Of a stretch of 64,000 nucleotides of DNA, positions 21,742 through 32,809 are shown piece by piece. Below the pieces are notes generated by a model, which did not search any database, was not told the DNA's origin, and was given only the letters and a program-made list of their open reading frames with translations. Positions within the stretch are counted from its first letter, which is position 1. Every line of letters begins with the position of its first letter. This DNA is from Burkholderiales bacterium RIFCSPHIGHO2_01_FULL_63_240. GTDB lineage: Bacteria; Pseudomonadota; Gammaproteobacteria; Burkholderiales; Burkholderiaceae_C. The translations under genes and the position numbers were made by a program. Location of the stretch: assembly GCA_001770725.1 (NCBI GenBank), contig MERU01000007.1:420924-484923 (forward strand), given 5' to 3'.

Positions 21742-22895
21742 GCGCGCACCTCCTGCGCAATGCGCTCGAAGTAGGCGCGCACCACCCCGTGGTAGCGCGG
21801 GTCGTCGAGCAGGAAGGCGTCGTGGCCGTGCGGGGCGTCGATCTCGGCGTAGCTCACGTCGTGGCGGTTGTCGACCAGCGCCTTGACGATCTCGCGCGAA
21901 CGCGCGGGTGAGAACCGCCAGTCGGTGGTGAAGCTGATGACCAGGAACTTGGCCAGCGCTTTGGCCATGGCCGCCGCCAGCTTGCCGCCGTGCGTGCGGG
22001 CCGGGTCGAAGTAGTCGAGTGCGCGCGTGATCAGCAGGTAGGTGTTGGCGTCGAAGTAGTCGCTGAACTTGTCGCCCTGGTAGCGCAGGTAGCTCTCGAC
22101 CTGGAATTCGATGTCCTGGGTGCTGTAGCCGGGGGCGTCGCCAATGGCGCGGCCCACCATCTCGCGGCCGAACTTCTCTTCCATCACGTCATCCGACAGG
22201 TAGGTGATGTGGCCGATCATGCGCGCCACGCGCAGGCCGCGGCGCGGCACCACGCCGTGCTCGTAGAAGTGGCCGCCGTGGAAGTCGGGGTCGGTGACGA
22301 TGGCGCGCCGGGCCACCTCGTTGAAGGCGATGTTCTGTGCCGACAGCTTCGGCGCGGTGGCCACGGCCACGCAATGGCGCACGCGGTCGGGGTGTTGCAG
22401 CGTCCAGCTCAGGGCCTGCATGCCGCCCAGGCTGCCACCCAGCACCGCCGCAAGCTGCTGGACGCCCAATGCGTCGAGCACGCGGGCCTGGGCGTTGACC
22501 CAGTCTTCGACCGTCACCACGGGGAAGTCGGCGCCATAGGGCTTGCCGGTGTCCGGGTTGGTGTGCATCGGTCCTGTCGAGCCAAAGCACGAGCCCGGGT
22601 TGTTGATGCCGATGACGAAGAAGCGGTCGGTGTCCACGGGCTTGCCTGGGCCGATCATGTTGTCCCACCAGCCCTGGCTCTTGGGCAGCGGCTGGCCGTC
22701 CGGGCCGGCGTGCAGGCCAGCGAAATGGTGCGAGGCGTTGAGCGCGTGGCACACCAGCACGGCGTTGCTGGCATCGGCGTTGAGCTGGCCGTGGGTTTCG
22801 TAGGCGAGGGTGTAGTCGCGCAGTTGCGCGCCGCTTTGCAGCCGCAGCGGCTCGCTGAAGTGCAGCGTGGCAGGCGTGACGATGCCAGTTGACAT
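21738..22895 (-). CDS. metX: Homoserine O-acyltransferase MetX
   Basis: Alpha/beta-hydrolase-fold enzyme that acylates L-homoserine, the first committed step to methionine. 385 residues from the ATG at 22895; the upstream extension in the track runs through the riboswitch. Nucleophile Ser155 lies in [14 protein letters not shown]; catalytic His is in [13 protein letters not shown] near the end; [17 protein letters not shown] is the conserved MetX block. Many proteobacterial MetX enzymes paired with MetW use succinyl-CoA rather than acetyl-CoA; I cannot decide which from sequence. Expression is expected to fall when SAM is abundant, via the leader elements described separately. Confidence 0.95.
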   Translation of the reverse strand: MSTGIVTPATLHFSEPLRLQSGAQLRDYTLAYETHGQLNADASNAVLVCHALNASHHFAGLHAGPDGQPLPKSQGWWDNMIGPGKPVDTDRFFVIGINNPGSCFGSTGPMHTNPDTGKPYGADFPVVTVEDWVNAQARVLDALGVQQLAAVLGGSLGGMQALSWTLQHPDRVRHCVAVATAPKLSAQNIAFNEVARRAIVTDPDFHGGHFYEHGVVPRRGLRVARMIGHITYLSDDVMEEKFGREMVGRAIGDAPGYSTQDIEFQVESYLRYQGDKFSDYFDANTYLLITRALDYFDPARTHGGKLAAAMAKALAKFLVISFTTDWRFSPARSREIVKALVDNRHDVSYAEIDAPHGHDAFLLDDPRYHGVVRAYFERIAQEVRA

Positions 22896-22910
22896 GGAGC
22901 AGGGCCCAGG

Positions 22911-22947
22911 AAAAACAAAACCGGCCGCGCAAGAAGCAGGGGCCGGT
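22911..22947 (-). terminator. Attenuator terminator in the metX leader
   Basis: Read on the minus strand: ACCGGCC, a 14-nt loop, GGCCGGT, then TTTGTTTTT. It lies between the SAM-II-type aptamer and the metX start, as expected for riboswitch-controlled premature termination. Confidence 0.8.
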
Positions 22948-22952
22948 GGCAG

Positions 22953-23042
22953 CGACCTCTTTAGCGGCATTTTTAAAGCGCCCGCAATTCGGAACCGTCG
23001 TGGGCCGGGAGCCGAAACTCCTGGCCGGGACAAATCGGCGCT
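22953..23042 (-). promoter_or_regulatory. SAM-II-type riboswitch aptamer upstream of metX
   Basis: Minus-strand reading: P1 strand AGCGCC, then GATTTG, an inserted hairpin (GGCCAGGAG/CTCCCGGCC), then ATTGC, P1 strand GGGCGCT, and TTTAAAAATGCCGCTAAAG. The order GATTTG ... TTGC-P1 ... TTAAA ... CGCTAAAG is the conserved SAM-II core as I know it. It is placed directly after a probable transcription start and directly before a terminator, in front of metX, a classical SAM-II target. The loop-1 hairpin makes it longer than minimal examples. Confidence 0.8.
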
Positions 23043-23049
23043 GGGTGCA

Positions 23050-23055
23050 AGTGTA
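23050..23055 (-). promoter_or_regulatory. -10 box of the metXW promoter
   Basis: TACACT on the minus strand, placing the transcript start close to 23043, the first base before riboswitch P1. The -35 region (TGTCAC) is weak. Confidence 0.5.
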
Positions 23056-23228
23056 GCCGCATTTGCCACCTGGTGACAGCCGAGGCCAGGCCGAGGCATC
23101 GCAAGGGTTGCGCTGGGGAAGCCCGGCTTTTCTTTTCGGATGGTGGAGGGCGTTTGGCTACATTGAGGGCGCATGCCGCCTGCCTGCCTGCCCGGCTGGC
23201 TGGCGCAGACAAGAACCGAGGAGCCCCC

Positions 23229-24884
23229 ATGCCGCGCTGGCTGATCCGACTCAACGAGCACCTGCCCATCCGCTATGCGGCGTGGGCCATGGCCTGGCTG
23301 CTGCTGGCCTGGGGCCTGTGTCGCTGGGCGCGTGCGCCAGGGTGGGCGGCCGGCCTGCTCATCGTCGTCGGTGGCGGGCTGGTGCTGCTGGGCTTCAACG
23401 ACATGCGCCAGCGTGCCCGCTCGGTGCTGCGCAACTACCCGGTCATCGGGCACATGCGCTACCTGCTGGAGTTCATCCGCCCCGAGATCCGCCAGTACTT
23501 CATCGAAAGCGACAACGAAGCGGCGCCCTTTTCACGCCAGCAGCGTTCGCTCGTCTACCAGCGCGCCAAGGGCGAGCCCGACAAGCGGCCCTTCGGCACG
23601 CAGCGCGACGTCGGGGCCAATGGCTACGAATGGCTCAGCCACTCGATCAGCCCGACCCAGCTGCCCTCGCACGATTTCCGCGTGACGATCGGCGCGGGCG
23701 GCTCGTCGTGCACCCAGCCTTACAGCGCCAGCATCTTCAACATCTCGGCGATGAGCTTCGGCGCCTTGAGCGCCAACGCCGTGCTGGCCCTCAACGGCGG
23801 CGCCCGCAAAGGTGGCTTCGCTCATGACACCGGCGAAGGCTCGATCAGCCGCTACCACCGCGAGCCGGGCGGCGACCTGATCTGGGAGATCGGCTCAGGC
23901 TACTTCGGTTGCCGCACCGCCGATGGCCATTTCGACGAAACCCGCTTCGCCGCCAACGCGCGCGAGCCTCAGGTCAAGCTGATCGAACTCAAGATCAGCC
24001 AGGGAGCCAAACCCGGCCACGGCGGCCTGCTGCCAGGCCCGAAGGTGACGCCCGAGATCGCCGAAGCGCGCGAGGTGCCGGTGGGGCAGGACTGCGTCTC
24101 GCCCGCGCGGCACAGCGCCTTCTCGACGCCCACCGAGATGATGCAGTTCATCGAGCGCTTGCGGCAGCTCTCGGGTGGCAAGCCGGTGGGCTTCAAGTTC
24201 TGCATGGGCCACCCCTGGGAGTGGTTCGCGATGGTCAAGGCCATGCGTGAAACCGGTTTCTGGCCGGACTTCATCGTCGTCGACGGGGCCGAAGGCGGCA
24301 CGGGTGCGGCACCGCTGGAGTTCACCGATCACGTGGGGGCGCCCTTGCAGGAGGGCCTGCTGCTGGTGCACAACACGCTGGTGGGCCTGGGCGAGCGCCA
24401 CCGCGTGAAGATCGGCTGCGCGGGCAAGGTCATCAGCTCATTCGACATCGCGCGCATGATGGCGCTGGGCGCCGACTGGTGCAATTCGGCGCGTGGCTTC
24501 ATGTTCGCGCTGGGCTGCATCCAGGCGCAGGCTTGCCACACTGGCCATTGCCCCACGGGCGTGACCACGCAAGACCCCCTGCGCCAGCGCGCCCTGGTGG
24601 TGCCGGACAAGGCCGATCGGGTGTACCGCTACCACCAGCTGACCCTGCATGCCCTGCAGGAGCTCGTCCAGGCGGCCGGTCTGCACCACCCGAACGACAT
24701 CACAGCCGATCACATCGTGCGGCGCGTCTCGGGCGTGGAGGTCAAGCGCCTGTCCAACCTGCTGCCTTACACGAAGGCGGGCGAGTTGCTGGCGGCCGAA
24801 CGCGGTGCGATCCCGTTCAACCAACCCGTGTTCGAGCAGTACTGGATGCGCGCGCGCGCAGACTCGTTCGAGCTGCGCGACTGA
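23229..24884 (+). CDS. Membrane-anchored FMN-binding glutamate synthase-like protein
   Basis: 551-residue protein resembling the FMN/synthase domain of glutamate synthase (GltB2) without its amidotransferase half. ATG at 23229; upstream track extension rejected. Two N-terminal membrane segments (about 18-38 and 41-60: [29 protein letters not shown]). Synthase-domain blocks include [36 protein letters not shown] across two segments, [38 protein letters not shown], and the Fe-S-type cysteines in [17 protein letters not shown]. The family is widespread and its reaction is not established; a role as an FMN oxidoreductase is inferred. Confidence 0.9.
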   Translation: MPRWLIRLNEHLPIRYAAWAMAWLLLAWGLCRWARAPGWAAGLLIVVGGGLVLLGFNDMRQRARSVLRNYPVIGHMRYLLEFIRPEIRQYFIESDNEAAPFSRQQRSLVYQRAKGEPDKRPFGTQRDVGANGYEWLSHSISPTQLPSHDFRVTIGAGGSSCTQPYSASIFNISAMSFGALSANAVLALNGGARKGGFAHDTGEGSISRYHREPGGDLIWEIGSGYFGCRTADGHFDETRFAANAREPQVKLIELKISQGAKPGHGGLLPGPKVTPEIAEAREVPVGQDCVSPARHSAFSTPTEMMQFIERLRQLSGGKPVGFKFCMGHPWEWFAMVKAMRETGFWPDFIVVDGAEGGTGAAPLEFTDHVGAPLQEGLLLVHNTLVGLGERHRVKIGCAGKVISSFDIARMMALGADWCNSARGFMFALGCIQAQACHTGHCPTGVTTQDPLRQRALVVPDKADRVYRYHQLTLHALQELVQAAGLHHPNDITADHIVRRVSGVEVKRLSNLLPYTKAGELLAAERGAIPFNQPVFEQYWMRARADSFELRD

Positions 24885-24886
24885 GC

Positions 24887-25507
24887 TCAGGCCTTGGGCG
24901 GCGCCGTGTCGGCGAAGCCGGGGCGCTGCTCGAGCTTCTCGAACAGGCGCGCCAGGTTGGGGTGGTCGCCGCGCCAGTCGATCTCCGGGAAGCGGAAATC
25001 CAGGTAGCCCAGCGCGCAGCCCACGCAGATGTCGGCCAGGCTGTGGTGGATGCCGGTGCACCAGGCGCGGTCACCCAGGCCCTGGCTCATGGCCTTGAGG
25101 CTGGCGTGCACCTTGCCGATCTGGCGGTCGATCCAGGCCTGGCTGCGCTGGGCCTCGGTGCGGCCGACCCAAGTGGCTTCCATGCGCGCCAGGATGGCGG
25201 CATCGAGCAGGCCGTCGGCCAGGGCTTCCCAGGTGCGCACCTCCACGCGCTCGCGGCCGCTCAGGGGGATGAGCTTGCCCACGGGCGAGAGGGTGTCGAC
25301 GTATTCGACGATCACGCGCGAGTCGAAGACGGCCTCGCCGCCTTCCATCACCAGGCAGGGCACTTTGCCCAGCGGGTTGGAGGTGGCGATGGTGGTGTCA
25401 GCGGCCCACACGTCCTCCACTTCGAATTTGTAGTCGAGCTTCTTCTCGGCCAGCACGATGCGTACCTTGCGGACGAAGGGGCTGGTCAGGGATCCGATCA
25501 GTTTCAT
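24887..25507 (-). CDS. Glutathione S-transferase family protein
   Basis: 206 residues with an N-terminal thioredoxin-like domain (MKLIGSLTSPFVRKVRIVLAEK; SNPLGKVPCLV; glutathione-contact FDSRVIVEYVD) and a C-terminal helical domain. Related to the single-domain-pair YfcF/YibF-type bacterial GSTs. It ends 2 bp from the convergent FMN-protein gene. The substrate is unknown; conjugation or peroxidase activity is possible. Confidence 0.93.
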   Translation of the reverse strand: MKLIGSLTSPFVRKVRIVLAEKKLDYKFEVEDVWAADTTIATSNPLGKVPCLVMEGGEAVFDSRVIVEYVDTLSPVGKLIPLSGRERVEVRTWEALADGLLDAAILARMEATWVGRTEAQRSQAWIDRQIGKVHASLKAMSQGLGDRAWCTGIHHSLADICVGCALGYLDFRFPEIDWRGDHPNLARLFEKLEQRPGFADTAPPKA

Positions 25508-25569
25508 TCTGTGTCGCGATGTGTGTTTGCGTCGGATTTTATCTGCCGCTTGCCCGGCTGTCCGGAACC

Positions 25570-25617
25570 CCCTTGAACGCCCCTGGGAACCCGCCCATGC
25601 GGGGGGATGTTCAAGGG
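25570..25617. promoter_or_regulatory. Nested inverted repeat between GST and the yjgN-like gene
   Basis: CCCTTGAAC (25570-25578) and GTTCAAGGG (25609-25617) are perfect 9-bp arms around a second hairpin CCCGC-CCAT-GCGGG. It lies in the 208-bp divergent promoter region. CCCCTTGAACGC from this element also occurs inside the palindromic repeat at 37.8 kb. Function unknown. Confidence 0.45.
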
Positions 25618-25715
25618 CCTGCGAGAATCACCCCATTACATTTGTCGCAGTTGCGAACATCCTGTGCGCCTGTTCTGCGCAGCCTGTTCACCGTTCCGAT
25701 CTCAAGGGGCCCGCG

Positions 25716-28317
<2,602 letters not shown>

Positions 28318-28374
28318 CGTGTGATCTGAGGCGGCGGGGGCGGTCAACCGGCCCCCCCTGCATGGATGGCGCGA

Positions 28375-28392
28375 CTCCCTAGCCGTAGGGAG
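28375..28392. promoter_or_regulatory. Inverted repeat CTCCCTA-GCCG-TAGGGAG
   Basis: Perfect 7-bp arms, 70 bp upstream of the PEP-CTERM gene and 20 bp before CCTACAGT, a possible -10 (28413-28420). It is a candidate activator or operator site. Confidence 0.45.
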
Positions 28393-28461
28393 GGTGGCCT
28401 GACCACGCGGTTCCTACAGTGGCGGTGTCTCTCAGCACATCGATCACATCAGGAGCTCTGC

Positions 28462-29175
28462 ATGTCCCATCCGTCGTTTCCCCTCGACCGCGCTTTTCGC
28501 TCGTTCCGTCCTTTGGCCGCCGCCCTGGCTGCTTCGCTGACCCTGCTTGCCCACACGGGCGCACAGGCCGTTGCGCTGACCGAACCTGTCTCACCCGCGA
28601 ATTTCGCGGACACCGCTCTGCCCGGCACGACAGCCGCCGCCCGCCCTGAGTTGGCCGGCACCGTGCTCGAAGACGTCATCACGGCCTTCAGCTTCGAGGG
28701 CATCACCGGCACGGTGCAGAACCGCGTGGTTCGAGAAGCCGGCTCGGGCACGCTCGACTTCTACTGGAAGATCAATGTCGATCGCATGGAGCCCACGGTG
28801 GGCGTGTCGGCCTTTCGCCTGACCGATTTCGGCTACGGCAACCTGACCGATGCCGACTGGCGCATCGACGGCTTGGGTTCGGTGGCGCCGGACACCGCCC
28901 GCCTGTTCAGTGAATCTGGCCAACCAGGCGGCAGCATCAACTTCCTCTTCGACTCGGCGGTGAATGCGGGCAGCCAATCCAGGTTCTTCTTCCTGCGCAC
29001 CACGGCGACCACCTACAGCCAGTCGGCGAGCTTTGACCTGCTGGGCGGCCCTGGGCAGGCCCTGTCGCCCGTCTACAGCACCTTTGCGCCGGCGGTGCCC
29101 GAGCCTGGCGCGCATGCCCTGGTCTTCACGGGCCTGGCTGCGGTCGCGCTGTTGGCCCGTCGCCGTCGGGGCTGA
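28462..29175 (+). CDS. PEP-CTERM sorting-domain exported protein
   Basis: Exported protein of 237 residues; ATG at 28462 after AGGAG. Signal peptide about 1-36 (LAAALAASLTLLAHTGAQA), an all-beta ectodomain without a recognised family, and the C-terminal sorting signal VPEPGAHALVFTGLAAVALLARRRRG: PEP motif, membrane helix, arginine tail. PEP-CTERM proteins are processed by exosortase (EpsH/XrtA) and are usually linked to exopolysaccharide or floc formation. No exosortase or EPS gene lies in this window, so the sorting machinery must be elsewhere. No cysteines are apparent in the mature part. Confidence 0.9.
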   Translation: MSHPSFPLDRAFRSFRPLAAALAASLTLLAHTGAQAVALTEPVSPANFADTALPGTTAAARPELAGTVLEDVITAFSFEGITGTVQNRVVREAGSGTLDFYWKINVDRMEPTVGVSAFRLTDFGYGNLTDADWRIDGLGSVAPDTARLFSESGQPGGSINFLFDSAVNAGSQSRFFFLRTTATTYSQSASFDLLGGPGQALSPVYSTFAPAVPEPGAHALVFTGLAAVALLARRRRG

Positions 29176-29201
29176 GCCAGCCGGGGGGCGGGGCGCGCCG
29201 G

Positions 29202-29207
29202 TAAAAT
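29202..29207 (+). promoter_or_regulatory. -10 box of pyrF (TAAAAT), predicted leaderless start
   Basis: TAAAATGGCGCCATG: only six bases separate the -10 hexamer from the start codon, so transcription would begin at or next to the A of ATG. Confidence 0.5.
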
Positions 29208-29213
29208 GGCGCC

Positions 29214-30053
29214 ATGAACTTCACCGATCAGCTCGCGCAAGCACAGCGCCTCAACGACTCTTTGCTTTGCGTGGGCCTGGACCCCGAGCCCTCGAAGTTC
29301 CCGGGCGCCTGGAAGGGCCAGCCTGATCGGATCTGCGATTTCTGCGCGGCCATCGTCGACGCCACGAAGGACCTGGTCTGCGCCTTCAAGCCGCAGATCG
29401 CCTACTTCGCGGCCCACCGCGCCGAAGATCAGCTCGAGCGCCTGATGGCGCACATGCGCCGCGTGGCGCCCAACGTGCCCGTCATCCTCGACGCCAAGCG
29501 CGGCGACATCGGCTCGACCGCCGACCAGTACGCGCACGAGGCTTTCACCCGCTACCAGGCCGACGCCGTCACGCTGTCGCCCTTCATGGGCTTCGACACG
29601 ATGGAGCCCTTCCTGAAGTACCCGGGCAAGGGCGTGATCCTGCTGTGCCGCACCTCCAACCCGGGTGGCTCCGACCTGCAGAACCTGCGCCTGGCCGACA
29701 TCGAGGGCCAGCCGCGCGTGTACGAGCACATCGCCAAGCAGGCGCAAGGGCCCTGGAACACCAATGGCCAGATGGGCCTGGTGGTGGGCGCGACCTTCCC
29801 CGAAGAGATCGCTCGCGTGCGCGAGCTGGCGCCCACCTTGCCGCTGCTGATCCCTGGCGTAGGAGCGCAGGGCGGTGATGCCGCGGCCACCGTCAAGGCG
29901 GGCCTCAGGACCGACGCGAGCGGCGTCATCACCGGCACCATCGTCGTCAACAGCTCGCGCGCCGTGCTGTACGCCAGCAATGGTGACGACTTCGCCAGCG
30001 CCGCCCGCCGCGTGGCCCAGCAAACGCGTGACTCGCTCAACGCCGCGCGCTGA
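29214..30053 (+). CDS. pyrF: Orotidine 5'-phosphate decarboxylase (type 2)
   Basis: Decarboxylates OMP to UMP, the last step of de novo pyrimidine synthesis. 279 residues, the longer group-2 form. Signature [18 protein letters not shown] contains the catalytic Lys/Asp array; [14 protein letters not shown] at the N-terminus, [15 protein letters not shown] and TSNPGG in the barrel, and [12 protein letters not shown] for phosphate binding. No Shine-Dalgarno is visible, consistent with a leaderless transcript. Solo gene. Confidence 0.96.
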   Translation: MNFTDQLAQAQRLNDSLLCVGLDPEPSKFPGAWKGQPDRICDFCAAIVDATKDLVCAFKPQIAYFAAHRAEDQLERLMAHMRRVAPNVPVILDAKRGDIGSTADQYAHEAFTRYQADAVTLSPFMGFDTMEPFLKYPGKGVILLCRTSNPGGSDLQNLRLADIEGQPRVYEHIAKQAQGPWNTNGQMGLVVGATFPEEIARVRELAPTLPLLIPGVGAQGGDAAATVKAGLRTDASGVITGTIVVNSSRAVLYASNGDDFASAARRVAQQTRDSLNAAR

Positions 30054-30168
30054 GCCTGAGGCAAAGGCCGGTTCTGTGGGGCGTTGACGGCCCTGCCCGG
30101 GCTTGGGGCGGCGTTCGAGCGGCATGCGCCACAATGCGTGATCCCTCCGACACAGGACCTCACCTGCC

Positions 30169-31467
30169 ATGTCCGCCGCGCCCGACACCCCGCCTGATTC
30201 CCCCAAGCCTTCGGTCAGCGCCCTGAGCCAGTTGCGCATCGACCGCGGCCACACCGGGGCCGCCGCACCACGCCGCAACTGGTGGCCCGTGGCCCTGGCC
30301 GCCGTGGTGCTGGTGGGTGGCGTGGCCTGGTGGCTGGCACCCAAGCCGGTGGCGGTGCAAACGGCCGCCGTGGTCACCAGCACCCCTTCGCAGCAATTCG
30401 TGCAGCTCACGGCCTCGGGCTACGTGGTGGCGCAACGCCGTGCGGCGGTGGCGTCCAAGGCCACCGGCCGCTTGATCGAGCTGAACGTGCGCGAGGGCTC
30501 GGTGGTCAAGCAAGGTGCGCTGATCGCCAGGCTGGACGCGAGCGATGTGCGCGCGGCCATCGTCGCGGCGCAAGCGGGCGTGCGCCAGGCCGAAGCCGGC
30601 GTGCGCCAGGCCGAGGTCGAGCTGGCCAATGCCGAGGCCGAACTGGTGCGCAGCCAGGGCCTGCAGGCGCAGGGCTTCATCTCGCCGCAGGCGGTCGATG
30701 CCGTGCAGACCCGCGCCAAGGCCGCGCGTGCCTCGGTGTCTTCGGCCAAGGCCACGCTGGAGGTCGCGCGTGCGCAGGTGGGTGTGCAGCGCGTGGCCGA
30801 AGATTTCACCGAGATCCGCGCGCCCTTCGATGGCGTGGTGCTGGTCAAGAACGCCAACGTGGGCGACATCATCACGCCGCTGTCGAGTGCCGCCGGCACC
30901 CAAGGCGCTGTCGTGACCATGGCCGACATGCGCACGCTGGAGGTCGAGGCCGACGTGTCCGAGGGCAGCCTGTCGAAGGCGCGCATCGGCCAGCCGGTGG
31001 AGATCATGCTCGACGCCTTGCCGGGTGTGCGTTTCATGGGCGAGGTCGGTGGCCTGGTGCCAACGGTGGACCGCGCCAAGGCCACGGTGACCGTCAAGGT
31101 CCGCTTCGCCAAGCTCGACGAGCGCATCCTCCCCGAGATGAGCGCGAAGGTGAACTTCCTGTCCAGGCCCATCACGGTGGCCGATCAGCAGCCTGTGCTG
31201 GCGGTGCCGCCCAAGGCCCTGCACGAGGTGGACGGGCGCACGGTGCTGTGGCGGGTGAAGGCCGGTGCGAACGAAGGCGGTTCGGCCCAGCCGCTGCAGG
31301 TCGAGGCCGTGGCCGTGAAGGCCGGTCGCACGCTGGGTGATGTGCGCGAGGTGCTGCCCGCCGAGCCCGCTGCGTCGGCAGCGCTGAAGGCGGGTGATCA
31401 GGTGGTGACTGGCTCGCCACGCCCCCTGAAGAGCGCAGACCTGGTCAAAGCCGCCGACGGTGAGTGA
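30169..31467 (+). CDS. Periplasmic adaptor (membrane-fusion) protein, MacA/HlyD type
   Basis: 432 residues. One N-terminal membrane anchor about residues 42-60 (WWPVALAAVVLVGGVAWWLA), lipoyl half-motifs (GYVVAQRRAAVASKATGRL and IRAPFDGVVLVKNANVGDII), an alpha-hairpin of heptad-like Ala/Glu/Gln repeats (about 125-205), and a beta-barrel domain. Such proteins bridge an inner-membrane transporter to the outer membrane. It is followed by an FtsX-type permease 9 bp later, so it probably serves an ABC-type exporter or lipid/periplasmic system; no TolC-like gene lies nearby. Confidence 0.9.
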   Translation: MSAAPDTPPDSPKPSVSALSQLRIDRGHTGAAAPRRNWWPVALAAVVLVGGVAWWLAPKPVAVQTAAVVTSTPSQQFVQLTASGYVVAQRRAAVASKATGRLIELNVREGSVVKQGALIARLDASDVRAAIVAAQAGVRQAEAGVRQAEVELANAEAELVRSQGLQAQGFISPQAVDAVQTRAKAARASVSSAKATLEVARAQVGVQRVAEDFTEIRAPFDGVVLVKNANVGDIITPLSSAAGTQGAVVTMADMRTLEVEADVSEGSLSKARIGQPVEIMLDALPGVRFMGEVGGLVPTVDRAKATVTVKVRFAKLDERILPEMSAKVNFLSRPITVADQQPVLAVPPKALHEVDGRTVLWRVKAGANEGGSAQPLQVEAVAVKAGRTLGDVREVLPAEPAASAALKAGDQVVTGSPRPLKSADLVKAADGE

Positions 31468-31476
31468 GGCGCCAGC

Positions 31477-32634
31477 ATGTTCCTGCTGCGCCTGCTGCTC
31501 AAGAACGCCTTCCGGCACCGCCTGCGCACCTTGCTGACCATGGTGGGCCTGGTGGTGGCCATCTCGGCGTTCGGGCTGCTGCGCACCATCGTCGACGCCT
31601 GGTACGCGGGGGTGGACGCCACGTCGAGCACGCGCCTGATCACCCGCAGCGCCATCTCGCTGACCTTCCCGCTGCCGCTGAACTACGCCGAGCGCATCCG
31701 CGCGGTCGAGGGCGTCAGCGGCATCTCCTGGGCCAACTGGTTCGGTGGCATCTACATCACCGAGCGAAATTTCTTTGCGCAGTTCGCGGTCGATGCGCCC
31801 AGCTACCTGGCCCTGTACCCCGAGTTCAAGCTGGACGACGCCGAGAAGCAGGCCTTCTTCCGTGACCGGCAAGGTGCGGTGGTGGGCCGCAAGCTGGCCG
31901 CCAAGTTCGGCTGGAAGCTGGGCGACACGGTGGCCTTGCGCGGCACCATCTACCCGGGCACCTGGCGCTTCACCATCCGCGGCATCTACCAGGGCGCCGA
32001 CGCCAAGACCGACGAGCAGCAGATGTTCATCCACTGGCAGCGCGTGGCCGATTCGGTGCGCGCGCGGCTGGGCAGCAAGGCCGACTTCGTGGGCGTGTAC
32101 ATCGCGCGCATCCACGACCCGAACCAGGCGCCTCAGGTGTCGCAGCGCATCGATGCGCTGTTCGCCAACTCGCTGGCCGAGACGCTGACCGAGACCGAGA
32201 AGGCCTTCCAGCTCAGCTTCGTGTCGATGAGCGAGGCCATCTTGCTGGCGGTGCGGGCGGTGAGCTTCATCATCATCCTGATCATCATGGCGGTGATGGC
32301 CAACACGATGACGATGACCGCGCGCGAGCGGCTGGCCGAGTACGCCACGCTCAAGGCGCTGGGTTTTCGGCCCGGCTTCGTGGTCAAGCTGCTGTTCGGC
32401 GAGAGCCTGCTGATCGCCTTGATCGGCGGCGGGCTGGGCATCGCGCTGACCTTCCCGATGGCCGAAGCCTTCGTGAAGGCAGCGGGCACGCTGTTCCCGA
32501 TCTTCCGGGTGTCGGAATTGACGGTGGCGCTGCAGGTGCTGGCCGCGCTGGTGGTCGGCGGCGTGTCGGCTGCCTGGCCGGCCTGGAAGATGTCCCGCAT
32601 CGACATCGTTCAGGGATTGCGCCACGTGGCGTGA
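31477..32634 (+). CDS. ABC transporter permease, FtsX/MacB type (first)
   Basis: 385 residues with the four-helix MacB/FtsX layout: TM1 about 17-40 (LLTMVGLVVAISAFGLLRTIV), a periplasmic domain of about 220 residues, then three C-terminal helices (AILLAVRAVSFIIILIIMAVMAN; SLLIALIGGGLGIALTF; ALQVLAALVVGG). ARERLAEYATLKALGFRP is the coupling region of FtsX permeases. It forms an operon with the adaptor. An ABC ATPase would be expected next but is absent. Confidence 0.92.
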   Translation: MFLLRLLLKNAFRHRLRTLLTMVGLVVAISAFGLLRTIVDAWYAGVDATSSTRLITRSAISLTFPLPLNYAERIRAVEGVSGISWANWFGGIYITERNFFAQFAVDAPSYLALYPEFKLDDAEKQAFFRDRQGAVVGRKLAAKFGWKLGDTVALRGTIYPGTWRFTIRGIYQGADAKTDEQQMFIHWQRVADSVRARLGSKADFVGVYIARIHDPNQAPQVSQRIDALFANSLAETLTETEKAFQLSFVSMSEAILLAVRAVSFIIILIIMAVMANTMTMTARERLAEYATLKALGFRPGFVVKLLFGESLLIALIGGGLGIALTFPMAEAFVKAAGTLFPIFRVSELTVALQVLAALVVGGVSAAWPAWKMSRIDIVQGLRHVA

Positions 32635-32684
32635 TGTGTCAGCCTGCTCAGGGCTGCGCCCCTCGGTGTTTGGAGGATTACCCG

Positions 32685-32708
32685 CAACTGTCAGGCAGCT
32701 GACAGTTG
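32685..32708. promoter_or_regulatory. 24-bp palindrome upstream of the beta-helix/cytochrome gene
   Basis: CAACTGTCAG-GCAG-CTGACAGTTG: perfect 10-bp arms around a 4-bp centre, 50 bp after the permease and about 100 bp before the next start. No T tract, so an operator is more likely than a terminator. Palindrome length suggests a dimeric regulator. Confidence 0.6.
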
Positions 32709-32809
32709 GTCCGCGGGCGTGGGCCTAGCCTTGCGCGGACCCACCGGAACAAGGCGCCGTGCACGGGATGTGCGCCGGGGCCGCCGACGACAACTTCAGG
32801 AGGACACCG

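Noticed and set aside
28375-28420. Sigma54 promoter for the PEP-CTERM gene
   Set aside because: TGGCCTGACCACGC has GG and GC only nine bases apart; RpoN needs ten.
30160-32625. 821-residue minus-strand ORF opposite the adaptor and permease
   Set aside because: Shadow; translation is His/Gly/Arg-rich and crosses two well-supported plus-strand genes.
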